The position numbers and the translations under genes are program-made. DNA of 10,806 bases from contig JAQBNV010000449.1 in the NCBI GenBank assembly GCA_028288395.1, forward strand, positions 1-10,806. Reading direction: 5' to 3'. Positions 1-7,752 of this stretch are shown here, piece by piece (within the stretch, counting starts at the first letter, position 1; each line of letters starts with the position of its first letter). The notes under the pieces were generated by a model, which did not search any database, had not been told where the DNA came from, and saw only the letters and a list, made by a program, of their open reading frames with translations. Source of the stretch: Adhaeribacter sp. GTDB taxonomy: Bacteria > Bacteroidota > Bacteroidia > Cytophagales > Hymenobacteraceae.

Positions 1-714
1 TTTAAAGTAGCCAAAGATAATCCGGACGTAAGAGGGTGGCGTGTAGTTGGCTCAGACGGCGAAAGGTTAGGCTTGGTAAAGGACCTAATCGTTGATACCC
101 AGGAAATGAAAGTGCGTTATCTGGCTTTAACCGCCGATAAACGATTTTACAATGATTCCTACGACCGTTATTTGCTGGTGCCGATAGGAGCAGCTGCCCT
201 CGACAAAAAAGGTAGTAACGTTTTTGTTTCGAGTATTGATTCCCGCACCATTTTAAATTATCCTACTTACCAGGGTGGCCCAATAACAGAAGATTATGAA
301 TTGGCGGTAAGGAATGCTTCGGGTAATATTACCCCGGGCCAGCCGGTAACTGACAGAACTAATCTGAATACTACCGACCAGACTAACGCCGTAACGAATC
401 AATACACTACCCCAGATACTGCAGCTACGGTGGCCCCGCAGCGGATCTCGAGTGATTTTTACAACGACGATAACTACAACGAAAACCGCTTTTATACTTC
501 CAGCCAGACAGATAGGCTTGATGAGCGATCAGGGCTTTCGCGTGATAACGTAAACACAGACATCTACCCTGGCCGGACAGATACGACCGAAGGCAACCGT
601 CCGAATGTGGAAGAATCAATATCTACAATTGAAAGACTGGAGCAACTGCGGGTGCGGGGTTCTATTACCGAAGATGAATTTAAAGTGCTGAAGAAAAGAG
701 CGCTCGATTTATAA
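1..714 (+). CDS. PRC-barrel protein with C-terminal SHOCT motif (5' end missing)
   Basis: The reading frame is open from base 1 to the TAA at 712-714, so the gene starts outside the window and 237 residues are visible. The TTG at 73 is only an internal codon: good PRC-barrel sequence (VRGWRVVGSDGERLG) lies before it. Residues 1 to about 100 resemble PRC-barrel domains of bacterial stress and surface-associated proteins, with the pattern DGERLGLVKDLIVD followed by MKVRYLAL and LLVPIGAA. Residues of about 105-200 form a polar linker rich in Asn, Asp, Thr and Arg, probably disordered. The last 30 or so residues (IERLEQLRVRGSITEDEF, then KVLKKRAL) match the SHOCT pattern of a short amphipathic helix pair, often found at C-termini and thought to mediate oligomerisation. 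No signal peptide or membrane segment is visible. The cellular role is unknown. The domain calls are by eye: good for the PRC-barrel and fairly good for SHOCT. Confidence 0.75.
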   Translation, partial: FKVAKDNPDVRGWRVVGSDGERLGLVKDLIVDTQEMKVRYLALTADKRFYNDSYDRYLLVPIGAAALDKKGSNVFVSSIDSRTILNYPTYQGGPITEDYELAVRNASGNITPGQPVTDRTNLNTTDQTNAVTNQYTTPDTAATVAPQRISSDFYNDDNYNENRFYTSSQTDRLDERSGLSRDNVNTDIYPGRTDTTEGNRPNVEESISTIERLEQLRVRGSITEDEFKVLKKRALDL

Positions 715-756
715 GCCTGAATATTGATCAAATTGCCTTGTTTTCTGCCAGCATAT

Positions 757-797
757 AAAAACAAAAGAGCTTCCGATAGGGAAGCTCTTTTGTTTTT
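757..797. terminator. Bidirectional intrinsic terminator between converging genes
   Basis: A perfect 18-bp inverted repeat (757-774 with 780-797) encloses a 5-base loop, GATAG. Its core is AGAGCTTCC/GGAAGCTCT. The outer arms are A-rich on the left and T-rich on the right, so either strand gives a stem followed by U residues. It lies between the stop of the PRC-barrel gene (714, plus strand) and the stop of lysA (828, minus strand), where a shared terminator is expected. Confidence 0.88.
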
Positions 798-827
798 GTA
801 TGTAATATTTAACCTTTAACGATTTTT

Positions 828-1991
828 TTATACCGTTTTTACTTCCTGTCCCAGGTAAACCGCCTTGGCTTTATCCCGCAGGTTATACTCCGATGACATC
901 ACTTCGGCATAGGCACCGGCCGTACGAATAGCTATAAAATCGTTGCGCTTGGTTTCCGGTAAAAACAAATCTTTGGCAAAACAATCAGTAGATTCGCAAA
1001 TCGGCCCTACCACATGGTATTTTATTTCGGGTTTCTGGCTGCTCAGATTTTCAATTTTATGGTAAGCCTGATATAACATGGGACGCAGTAATTCGGTCAT
1101 GCCGGCATCCAGAATAGCAAAATTAGTAGTAAGCCCTTTTTTAATGTACAGCACGCGCGATATTAAAGAACCGCATTGGGCTACCAGGGCGCGTCCCAGT
1201 TCAAAATGTACCTGCTGGCCCGGTTGAACTACTAAATGCTCGTTGAAAATTGAAAAATACGATTCAAAATCCGGAATGAGATGTTCTTCGGGGTAATAAT
1301 AATCTACACCTAAACCGCCGCCAACATTCAGATGCGGTAAATTTATCTCCCGGCTAATAAACCACTGCTGCACTTCATTTACCCGGAGGCACAGGTTTTT
1401 AAAAACATTTAAATCGGTAATCTGAGAGCCAATATGAAAGTGAGTGCCTATTAAGGTTAAGTTGGGGCAGTTTTGTAAAAGCTCCAGCAAGCCTTCCAGT
1501 TCCCAAATGTTTATCCCAAATTTATTTTCTTCCAGACCGGTGGTAATAAATTTATGCGTATTGGCATCTACGTTGGGGTTAATGCGCAACGCAATGCGCG
1601 CGGTTTTACCTTGTTTTGCCGCCAGCTGGTTTATAACTTCAATTTCTTCCGACGACTCACAGTTAAAGCAGAAAATATTGTTTTTCAGGGCGAAATTTAT
1701 TTCGGCATCCGATTTTCCTACTCCTGCAAATACTATGTGTTCCGGATCAAAATCTCGTTTCAGGGCACGTTTTACTTCGTTGCCACTCACACAATCGGCC
1801 CCAAAACCAAATTCTCTGATTAGTTTTAATATGGGCTTATTGCTGTTGGCTTTCATGGCGTAATGTACCTGAAAGTTGTATTTCGTCGCGGCAGTCCGGG
1901 CTTGTTCCAGGGTTTGGCGTAGTAAATCCAGATCGTATAAGTAAAAAGGAGTAGGCTCATTTTGCCAGTTCTCCACCAAATCTTTAAGCAT
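828..1991 (-). CDS. lysA: Diaminopimelate decarboxylase
   Basis: A PLP-dependent fold-type III enzyme of 387 residues, a usual length for LysA. It decarboxylates meso-diaminopimelate to L-lysine, the last step of lysine synthesis, in the cytoplasm. Visible motifs are the PLP-binding lysine K47 in HYAMKANS, HFHIGSQ (184-190), the phosphate-binding loop NVGGGLG (222-228), the active-site cysteine C332 in GPICESTD, and GAYAEVMSSEYN (359-370). The usual EPGR motif reads ELGR (264-267); I believe other Bacteroidota LysA proteins share this. The ATG at 1991 is preferred over an upstream in-frame codon at 2036. The extra 15 residues are not family-like, and the ATG overlaps the end of lysC by 8 bases (ATGCTTAA), as expected for coupled genes. 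It is the second gene of a lysC-lysA operon and is followed by the hairpin at 757-797. Confidence 0.95.
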   Translation of the reverse strand: MLKDLVENWQNEPTPFYLYDLDLLRQTLEQARTAATKYNFQVHYAMKANSNKPILKLIREFGFGADCVSGNEVKRALKRDFDPEHIVFAGVGKSDAEINFALKNNIFCFNCESSEEIEVINQLAAKQGKTARIALRINPNVDANTHKFITTGLEENKFGINIWELEGLLELLQNCPNLTLIGTHFHIGSQITDLNVFKNLCLRVNEVQQWFISREINLPHLNVGGGLGVDYYYPEEHLIPDFESYFSIFNEHLVVQPGQQVHFELGRALVAQCGSLISRVLYIKKGLTTNFAILDAGMTELLRPMLYQAYHKIENLSSQKPEIKYHVVGPICESTDCFAKDLFLPETKRNDFIAIRTAGAYAEVMSSEYNLRDKAKAVYLGQEVKTV

Positions 1992-3321
1992 GAGCAGGTT
2001 GTTCAGATTTCGAAAATACGCCTTCGTTAATGGCAAGCAGGGCCTGGTTCTTATATCTGGTTTTAACGAGTAAACTCAGGTTGTTTTTACTGCCACCGTA
2101 AGAAATCATGCGCAAAGGAATGGTTTCCAGTGATTTAAATATATTTAATACAGTACCGGGTCTTTCCTCAATAAAATCACCAACCAGGCATATAATAGAA
2201 AAATCCTGGTCCATTTCTACAGTGCCGAATTCCTTTAACTCCGCGATAATTTCGTTTATGTAACGGGTATTATCAATGGTTAAGGATACAGCTACTTCCG
2301 AAGTTGTAATCATATCGATAGAAGTTTTGTATTCTTCAAAAACCTCAAAAATCCGCCGTAAGAAACCATAAGCCAGCAGCATGCGCGATGATTTAATTTT
2401 AATGGCCGTAATACCGTCTTTGGCCGCAACGGCCTTGATGTTGCTGCCGCCGGTACGGGCCGAAATGGTTGTGCCGCGGGCTTCGGGCTGTAAGGTATTC
2501 AGCAGGCGCACCGGAATATTTTTTTGTTTGGCCGGCAAAACACTGGAAGGGTGCAATATCTTAGCCCCGAAATAAGCCAGCTCGGCTGCTTCGTCGAACG
2601 ATAACTCCGCCACCGGATACGTGTTTTTTACAATGCGGGGGTCATTATTGTGCATGCCGTCTATATCGGTCCAAATCTGGATTTCGGCCGCATTGATGGC
2701 GGCGCCGATCAAAGAGGCCGAATAATCGCTGCCGCCGCGTTTCAGGTTGTCTATTTCGCCGAAGCTGTTGCGGCAAATGTAGCCTTGGGTAATAAATAAG
2801 TTAGTATCCGGATATTGCGCCAAATCAAGCGGTAATTGCCGGGCGATAAAAGCCGTATCAGGCTCTTCATTTTCATCAATTTTCATGAAATTGAGGGCTG
2901 GCAACAACACCGAAGAAATATTGCTCTCTTCCAGGAAAAGCTGAAACAGCCCGGTTGATAGCAACTCGCCCTGGGCCAGAATACCTCTTTCTTCGTGCGA
3001 ACTGAAATTGTCTTTTACCTTAGATTTTATGAATTCAAAATGCGACTGCACAAAGTCCAGCGCCTGTTGTTTATACTTATCTGATTTATACAGCTCATCG
3101 ATGACCTGTTTATACGTCTGGTGTAATTCCTCGATTATGCTGGTTGCCTCGTCGGCCTTGTCTTTATACAGGTTCTCTGAAATTTGAACCAGTTTATTCG
3201 TGGTGCCCGACATAGCCGAAAGCACCACAATTTTGGGGTCCGGTGTATTGATTAAACTAGCCACCGACTTCATGTTGGTAGGGGAGCCTACGGAAGTACC
3301 GCCAAATTTTAAAACTTTCAT
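1984..3321 (-). CDS. lysC: Aspartate kinase (monofunctional, AK III type)
   Basis: The enzyme phosphorylates L-aspartate with ATP, the committed step toward lysine, threonine, methionine and diaminopimelate. It has 445 residues, close to AK III of E. coli (449), with no homoserine dehydrogenase domain. The amino acid kinase domain opens with KFGGTSVGS (5-13). It continues with the substrate-binding region ERGILAQGELLS (111-122), RGGSDYSASL (195-204), WTDIDGMHNNDPR (217-229) and FGAKILHPSS (251-260). Residues of about 300-435 form two ACT domains, which in this family bind feedback inhibitors such as lysine. The ATG at 3321 is chosen because FGGTSVG normally lies within the first 15 residues; the frame stays open upstream to 3366, but that part overlaps the promoter. 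No Shine-Dalgarno is seen, only an A-rich leader. It overlaps lysA by 8 bases, consistent with a lysine/cell-wall precursor operon. Confidence 0.95.
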   Translation of the reverse strand: MKVLKFGGTSVGSPTNMKSVASLINTPDPKIVVLSAMSGTTNKLVQISENLYKDKADEATSIIEELHQTYKQVIDELYKSDKYKQQALDFVQSHFEFIKSKVKDNFSSHEERGILAQGELLSTGLFQLFLEESNISSVLLPALNFMKIDENEEPDTAFIARQLPLDLAQYPDTNLFITQGYICRNSFGEIDNLKRGGSDYSASLIGAAINAAEIQIWTDIDGMHNNDPRIVKNTYPVAELSFDEAAELAYFGAKILHPSSVLPAKQKNIPVRLLNTLQPEARGTTISARTGGSNIKAVAAKDGITAIKIKSSRMLLAYGFLRRIFEVFEEYKTSIDMITTSEVAVSLTIDNTRYINEIIAELKEFGTVEMDQDFSIICLVGDFIEERPGTVLNIFKSLETIPLRMISYGGSKNNLSLLVKTRYKNQALLAINEGVFSKSEQPAHA

Positions 3322-3353
3322 GTAAAACAGTTTGGTTTTTTTATAAAGTGTCA

Positions 3354-3386
3354 CAAAGGTAAACATTTATAAAAGTAATAGACAAA
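3354..3386 (-). promoter_or_regulatory. Bacteroidota-type promoter of lysC-lysA
   Basis: On the minus strand a -33 element TTTG (3383-3386) is followed after 21 bases by TACCTTTG (3354-3361). The latter is an exact match to the Bacteroidota -7 consensus TAnnTTTG. A transcript starting a few bases further on would have a leader of about 25 bases before the ATG at 3321. That is too short for a lysine riboswitch or a leader-peptide attenuator. Confidence 0.7.
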
Positions 3387-3408
3387 GGAAGGCTTTGTTT
3401 TCTGGGCC

Positions 3409-3447
3409 AAATATTCTGGAAAAAACTGCCTTTTTTCCAGAATATTT
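3409..3447. terminator. Palindromic hairpin downstream of the biotin operon, probable terminator
   Basis: A perfect 17-bp inverted repeat (3409-3425 with 3431-3447) encloses the loop CTGCC. Each arm holds CCAGAATATT and a run of six A or T next to the loop. It lies about 70 bases past the stop of the last biotin-operon gene and just upstream of the lysC promoter, so a terminator role for the minus-strand operon is likely. It has no U-run after the stem on either strand, so it is not a textbook intrinsic terminator. A protein-binding site upstream of lysC is the alternative. Confidence 0.5.
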
Positions 3448-3518
3448 ACCCAAACAGAAATATCTGCGTGTTTTTTTTCCTGGAACCACGTTAATACGAC
3501 CTTAAAATTCATATTAAA

Positions 3519-4712
3519 TTATTTAGCTGATAATATTACCGCCGCCGCATTACCGCCAAAGCCGGCGGCTAAAATCAATATCCGAGTAATATTTATTTCG
3601 GATTTATTTTCTAAAAAGCAGGCATACGGAAAAGGCAGCGGAACCTGGTGTTGCAGCAGGTGCACCGCGTATTCAAGGCTTAAACCGGCCGAAGCCCCCA
3701 GGGAATGGCCGACCAGCCATTTATTAGAAGTAAGCACGGGTAAGGATTCTCTACCAAAAACTGCTTGCAGCGCCCTGATTTCGGCTGCATCGCCCGCTAC
3801 GGTACCCGGCGCGTGTAATATTACCAGGTCGATGGGGGCAGGGTTCTCGGCGCTCTGCAAGGCGCTCCGGATGGCTTTCTGAAAATGCAGTCCTTCTTTG
3901 GAAATACCGGTTTTGCTCGGAATGGCCTCGGTGGCAAACCCCACTGACTCCAGAATAATATTGGTTGGGTTTTTCTTGTTTAAGGCGGAAGCCGTTATTT
4001 TCTCCAGCGCAAACACGGCGGCGCCTTCCCCCAATACGAAAGTGTTTTCCTTTTCGGCGTTTAGCGGGCGGCAGGGAAACGGTGGCCGGCTATTTAGGCT
4101 GTAAATGCCGATGGCTTTCATCTGGGCAATGGTAAAAGGCGTGAGCGGCGCTTCAGCACCACCGGCCAGAAAACGAGTTGCCATGCCGGATTTTAACCAG
4201 GCAAAACCGTTGGCAATGGCCTGCAAAGTGGTGCTGCAGGTTACCGAATGGCTAATTACCGGCCCGTTGGTTTGCAGATCGTTGGCTACCCACGATGAAA
4301 TATTACCCAGCGTAGTAACCGGCGAGGTTTGGGCAGAAACCTGACCTTCTTTTAAATATTCTTCCAGGTATTGTTCATAAAGGCCAGTAGCCCCCCGCGA
4401 AGAACCTATGTTTACCGCTACCTCCGCTTCGGTTTCCCAGCCTGCCGCCGCTACGGCCAGGCGCGCCGCGTACACTGCCATCAGCACCGATTTGTCCAGT
4501 GATTGGTAAGCTTTTTTCTCCCGGGCCAACTGGGCGAGCAATATTTCGGCCGCTTCGGGTAACGCGCCTACTGGCGTAATCACGCCCTGGAATTCCCGGT
4601 TCTGAAAAGCCGGTAAACCGGACTGGTAAGCCGCCGCTACTGTGGCAGGCGTATAACCCAACGGCGACACAGACCCATGGCCTTTTATTAAGATATATTC
4701 CTTTTCGCTCAA
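3519..4712 (-). CDS. FabF-like beta-ketoacyl synthase, last gene of the biotin operon
   Basis: A 397-residue condensing enzyme of the thiolase superfamily, slightly shorter than FabF (about 410). The triad is present: nucleophile C159 in SVTCSTTLQA, H300 in ILHAPGT, and H336 in KWLVGHSLGASAG with its lysine K331. The C-terminal glycine-rich loop reads GFGGNAAAV (384-392), where FabF has GFGGTNA. The first histidine motif, HAPGT, also departs from HGTGT. By family, it should condense an acyl thioester with a malonyl group, probably on acyl carrier protein. The start must be TTG at 4712. No ATG or GTG lies between it and an in-frame stop at 4728, the next Met is residue 78, and the first beta-strand (YILIKGHGSVSPLG) begins at residue 6. 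TTG overlaps the bioA stop as TTGA. The operon position suggests a role in making the pimeloyl chain or another biotin-linked acyl step, but the true substrate cannot be read from sequence. Confidence 0.88.
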   Translation of the reverse strand: MSEKEYILIKGHGSVSPLGYTPATVAAAYQSGLPAFQNREFQGVITPVGALPEAAEILLAQLAREKKAYQSLDKSVLMAVYAARLAVAAAGWETEAEVAVNIGSSRGATGLYEQYLEEYLKEGQVSAQTSPVTTLGNISSWVANDLQTNGPVISHSVTCSTTLQAIANGFAWLKSGMATRFLAGGAEAPLTPFTIAQMKAIGIYSLNSRPPFPCRPLNAEKENTFVLGEGAAVFALEKITASALNKKNPTNIILESVGFATEAIPSKTGISKEGLHFQKAIRSALQSAENPAPIDLVILHAPGTVAGDAAEIRALQAVFGRESLPVLTSNKWLVGHSLGASAGLSLEYAVHLLQHQVPLPFPYACFLENKSEINITRILILAAGFGGNAAAVILSAK

Positions 4713-6004
4713 GATGATTCGTGAAGGTTATCCGTAACAAGCGTACTCATTTTTTCTATTACCTCGTAAACGGTTGCCAGTTGGGCATCGGAGATACAAT
4801 AAGGCGGCAATATATAAATAATATTGCCCAAAGGCCGAAGCAACACCTGGTGCACCAGGGCAAAATTATACAGGCGGTCCCGGATTTGGTTAAAATAGGA
4901 AGTAGGGCCGGTGTTAAATTCCAGGGCCAGGATGGTACCGGTTTGCCGGATGTTTTTTACCGCCGGATTTTTCCGAAGGCGTTCGATGAATTGCTGGTGT
5001 TGCGTAGTTATCCGCTGCAAGTGGGCCTGCGTTTCGGGTTGTACGAGCAACTCGTAGCTGGCAATGCCAGCGGTACAGGCAATGGGGTTGGCGGTATAGG
5101 AATGGCCGTGGAAAAAAGTCTGGTGGGGTTCCGTGCCTAAAAAAGTGTCATAAATATTCTGGGAGCAGGTGGTAACACCCAAGGCCATTACGCCGCCGGT
5201 TAAGCCTTTCGATAAACAGACCATATCGGGTTGCCCGGTTAAATATTCACAGGCAAAATTACGGCCGGTGCGGCCAAACCCGGTCATAACTTCGTCGGCG
5301 ATGAGTAGAATCTGTTTTTCCCGGCAAACTTGCATTAATTTATCCAGGATTTCGGGAGCGTACATAACCATGCCGGCGGTACCCAGAACCAGGGGCTCAA
5401 AAATAAAAGCTGCTACATCGTGTTCCTGGATCAGGGCTTTTAATTGATTGATGCTTTCTTCTTCGCGGCCCGTCACCGGCACATCCACGAATAAAACCTC
5501 GAATAAGTATTTTTCAAACGGCTGGGTAAAGGCGCTCCGGCTGCTCACTGACATGGCGCCAAACGTATCGCCGTGGTAGCTATCGCGGAAGGCTATAATT
5601 TTGGTGCGGGCCTGTCCCCGGATCTGCCAGTATTGCATCGCCATTTTCAGGGCTACTTCTACGGCCGTTGAGCCATTATCGGAATAAAATACCTTAGCCT
5701 GGCTGGTTGGTAATATTTGCAGGATATTTTCGGCCAGAACGACGGCGGGCTCATGCGTGAAACCAGCAAATATTACGTGGTCGAGGCGGTTAAGCTGTTC
5801 GGTTATTCTTTGGGTAATGTGCGGGTGGCAGTGGCCGTGCAGATTAACCCACCACGACGAAACGGCATCAATATAGGCAGTGCCGGCTTCGTCGTACAGT
5901 AAAGCGCCTTCTCCCCGCACAATGGGCAGGGGTGGAGGCGCGGTTTGCATCTGGGTGTAGGGGTGCCAGATGATTTGTTGGTCGCGTTGTGCTAAATTAT
6001 TCAT
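4709..6004 (-). CDS. bioA: Adenosylmethionine-8-amino-7-oxononanoate aminotransferase
   Basis: BioA transfers an amino group to KAPA to give 7,8-diaminopelargonate (DAPA), the second ring-assembly step of biotin synthesis. At 431 residues it has the usual length. It is a PLP class III aminotransferase with the Schiff-base lysine K266 in LSKGLTGG and the cofactor aspartate D237 in IADEVMTGFGRTG. Tyr16 in HPYTQM, Trp51-Trp52 and Tyr143 in SYHGDTFGAM match the positions that shape the substrate/SAM site of E. coli BioA. S-adenosylmethionine is therefore the likely amino donor, rather than lysine as in the Bacillus type. The ATG at 6004 overlaps the bioD stop (ATGA), and the gene ends in the TTGA overlap with the ketoacyl synthase, so translation is probably coupled on both sides. 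Confidence 0.96.
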   Translation of the reverse strand: MNNLAQRDQQIIWHPYTQMQTAPPPLPIVRGEGALLYDEAGTAYIDAVSSWWVNLHGHCHPHITQRITEQLNRLDHVIFAGFTHEPAVVLAENILQILPTSQAKVFYSDNGSTAVEVALKMAMQYWQIRGQARTKIIAFRDSYHGDTFGAMSVSSRSAFTQPFEKYLFEVLFVDVPVTGREEESINQLKALIQEHDVAAFIFEPLVLGTAGMVMYAPEILDKLMQVCREKQILLIADEVMTGFGRTGRNFACEYLTGQPDMVCLSKGLTGGVMALGVTTCSQNIYDTFLGTEPHQTFFHGHSYTANPIACTAGIASYELLVQPETQAHLQRITTQHQQFIERLRKNPAVKNIRQTGTILALEFNTGPTSYFNQIRDRLYNFALVHQVLLRPLGNIIYILPPYCISDAQLATVYEVIEKMSTLVTDNLHESS

Positions 6005-6624
6005 ATTGTATCTAATTTTTCCCGGATTTGGATGGCGTATCGGCCGATTATTTCGGGTGTCAGGGCCGTTTCGGGTAAGACGGAAAGTAATAGGGGCAGC
6101 CCCGTGTAATGTAGAATAAATTTCTCGGAAGCGGGGTTTGGTTCGCCGTTAAAGACGATGCCAGTTATTTTTATTCCCCGGTTTTTCAGCGCTTCCCAGG
6201 TTAATAAGGTATGGTTGATGCTGCCTAAATAATGCCGCGAAACCAGCATCACCTCGCAATTAAAACCTGAGATCATATCCACCACCAAATTGTTGTTATT
6301 CAGGGGAACAAATATTCCGCCGGCTCCTTCTATTACTAAATGATTTTGGGTTTTTGGGAGCTGAATATTTTCCAGATCTATAGTAAGTCCGGCGGCGGCG
6401 GCTGCGGCGTGCGGCGAAAGCGGGAGCGGCAGGCGATAAACCTCCGGGTGAAAAAAAGATTGCTGGTTCTGGACCAGCGACCGAACCGTAGCCGTGTCAG
6501 AATCCGATTCGGCCCCGGATTGCACCGGTTTCCAGTAATCGGCCTGTAAAGCTTCCGTAATAATGGCCGAAACTACGGTTTTCCCAACCTCGGTGCCAAT
6601 ACCCGTTACAAATATTCTTTTCAT
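6001..6624 (-). CDS. bioD: Dethiobiotin synthetase
   Basis: BioD closes the ureido ring of DAPA with CO2 and ATP to give dethiobiotin. The 207 residues are slightly short for the family (about 220) but complete. The P-loop GIGTEVGKT is at residues 8-16 with K15. The substrate lysine K32 sits in WKPVQSG (31-37), and the conserved EGAGG is at 99-103, followed by VPL. All are expected for an active enzyme. The ATG at 6624 overlaps the bioF stop and the TGA at 6001-6003 overlaps the bioA start, both as ATGA. It is therefore an internal gene of a translationally coupled operon. Confidence 0.95.
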   Translation of the reverse strand: MKRIFVTGIGTEVGKTVVSAIITEALQADYWKPVQSGAESDSDTATVRSLVQNQQSFFHPEVYRLPLPLSPHAAAAAAGLTIDLENIQLPKTQNHLVIEGAGGIFVPLNNNNLVVDMISGFNCEVMLVSRHYLGSINHTLLTWEALKNRGIKITGIVFNGEPNPASEKFILHYTGLPLLLSVLPETALTPEIIGRYAIQIREKLDTI

Positions 6625-7748
6625 CGTACGTTGGCTATGACGGCAGCCAATTTTTCTATTTCGGATTCGGTATTAAAAGCGTGCACAATCAGGCGCAGCC
6701 GTTCTTTACCGGCGGGCACCGTAGGCGGGTAAACCGGCCGGGCATCCAGCCCCCCCGCGAGTAAGTTTTGACTGATTAATTTTAAAGCAGCTACATCCGG
6801 CGCCTGCAGCCACTGAATGGGACTATCGGCGGAGTTTACCGAAATACCAGGTAACTGCCCCAATACTTTTTTTAAATATTTTGCTAAGGCATGAATGCGC
6901 GCACGCTCCGAATCTAAGTGAGGTAAAAGGGTGTAGGCCGTTTTAATGCTGAGTAAGGCGTGTAAAGGCAAGGCCGTAGTATAAATAAAAGGTCGGCTGA
7001 AATTTATTAAATATTGCCGGAGCGCCTCGGAACCCACCACGGCGGCCCCGTGGCCACCCAAAGCTTTGCCAAAGGTCATGATGCGGGCAAAAACTTTATC
7101 GGTTAAATTTAGTTCCGGCACCAGCCCGGCCCCGCGGGGGCCGTACAGGCCGTTAGTATGGGCTTCGTCCACTACCAGGTAGGCACCTTTCTCTGCACAG
7201 ATCTCCGCCAGTTCGTTTAGCGGCGCAAAATCACCATCCATGGAATAAAGCGATTCTACGGCCACGTAAACCTCGCCGGTGGCGTGTCGGAATTTATTCC
7301 GCAGATCCTCCGGCGAGTTGTGCCGGAAAGAATACGCCCTGGCAAAATTTAACCGGATGCCGTCTTTAATGGAAGCATGACTGGCTTCGTCGTACAGAAT
7401 GGTGTCGCCGCGTTGCGGCAGTGCCGAAAAAAAGCCCGTATTGGCAGCAAAGCCGGAATTAAACAACAGCGCGGCTGGCGCAGCATGAAAACTGGCAATA
7501 CTGGTTTCCAGCTCTTCGGCCAGCGTCGAATTACCCGAAAGTAACCGGGAACCCGTAGCGCCCAGGGGCAGATGGTTATATTGCTGTAACTCCGATTCGA
7601 GGCCAGCCCGCAGCTTGCCCGACCGGGCCAGGCCCAAATAATCGTTCGAACAGAAATCGATGGAAGCCGCCGTGGTCCGAAGCCGGCGCAGGGTGCCGAG
7701 CTGCGCCCGGTCGGCAAGCTTTTGCCGTAATTTAACGGGCAGCTCCAT
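6621..7748 (-). CDS. bioF: 8-amino-7-oxononanoate synthase
   Basis: BioF condenses a pimeloyl thioester with L-alanine, releasing CO2, to form KAPA, the first dedicated ring-assembly step. It is an alpha-oxoamine synthase with PLP. The Schiff-base lysine K228 lies in TFGKALGGHG, D194 and H197 in VVDEAHTNG, and the stacking histidine H124 in DEASHASIKDG. The C-terminal pattern PPTVPAGKERLRL (341-353) is also typical. The ATG at 7748 gives 375 residues and lies 4 bases after the bioB stop. A TTG at 7763 would add five residues and overlap bioB, but the family does not need them. The gene ends in an ATGA overlap with bioD. KAPA synthase is favoured over the related Kbl or serine palmitoyltransferase because of the operon. 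Confidence 0.94.
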   Translation of the reverse strand: MELPVKLRQKLADRAQLGTLRRLRTTAASIDFCSNDYLGLARSGKLRAGLESELQQYNHLPLGATGSRLLSGNSTLAEELETSIASFHAAPAALLFNSGFAANTGFFSALPQRGDTILYDEASHASIKDGIRLNFARAYSFRHNSPEDLRNKFRHATGEVYVAVESLYSMDGDFAPLNELAEICAEKGAYLVVDEAHTNGLYGPRGAGLVPELNLTDKVFARIMTFGKALGGHGAAVVGSEALRQYLINFSRPFIYTTALPLHALLSIKTAYTLLPHLDSERARIHALAKYLKKVLGQLPGISVNSADSPIQWLQAPDVAALKLISQNLLAGGLDARPVYPPTVPAGKERLRLIVHAFNTESEIEKLAAVIANVR

Positions 7749-7752
7749 TGAG

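Noticed and set aside
73..714. PRC-barrel gene starting at TTG 73
   Set aside because: The frame is open to base 1, and the residues before 73 fit the PRC-barrel pattern, so the gene is truncated by the window edge.
1984..3366. Lysine riboswitch or long leader before lysC
   Set aside because: The likely transcript start is about 25 bases before the ATG, too short for an L-box, and no L-box-like conserved elements were seen.
4375..4740. 121-residue minus-strand open frame at the bioA/ketoacyl synthase junction
   Set aside because: It lies in another frame over two well-supported genes and its Gly/Arg-rich translation has no family likeness.
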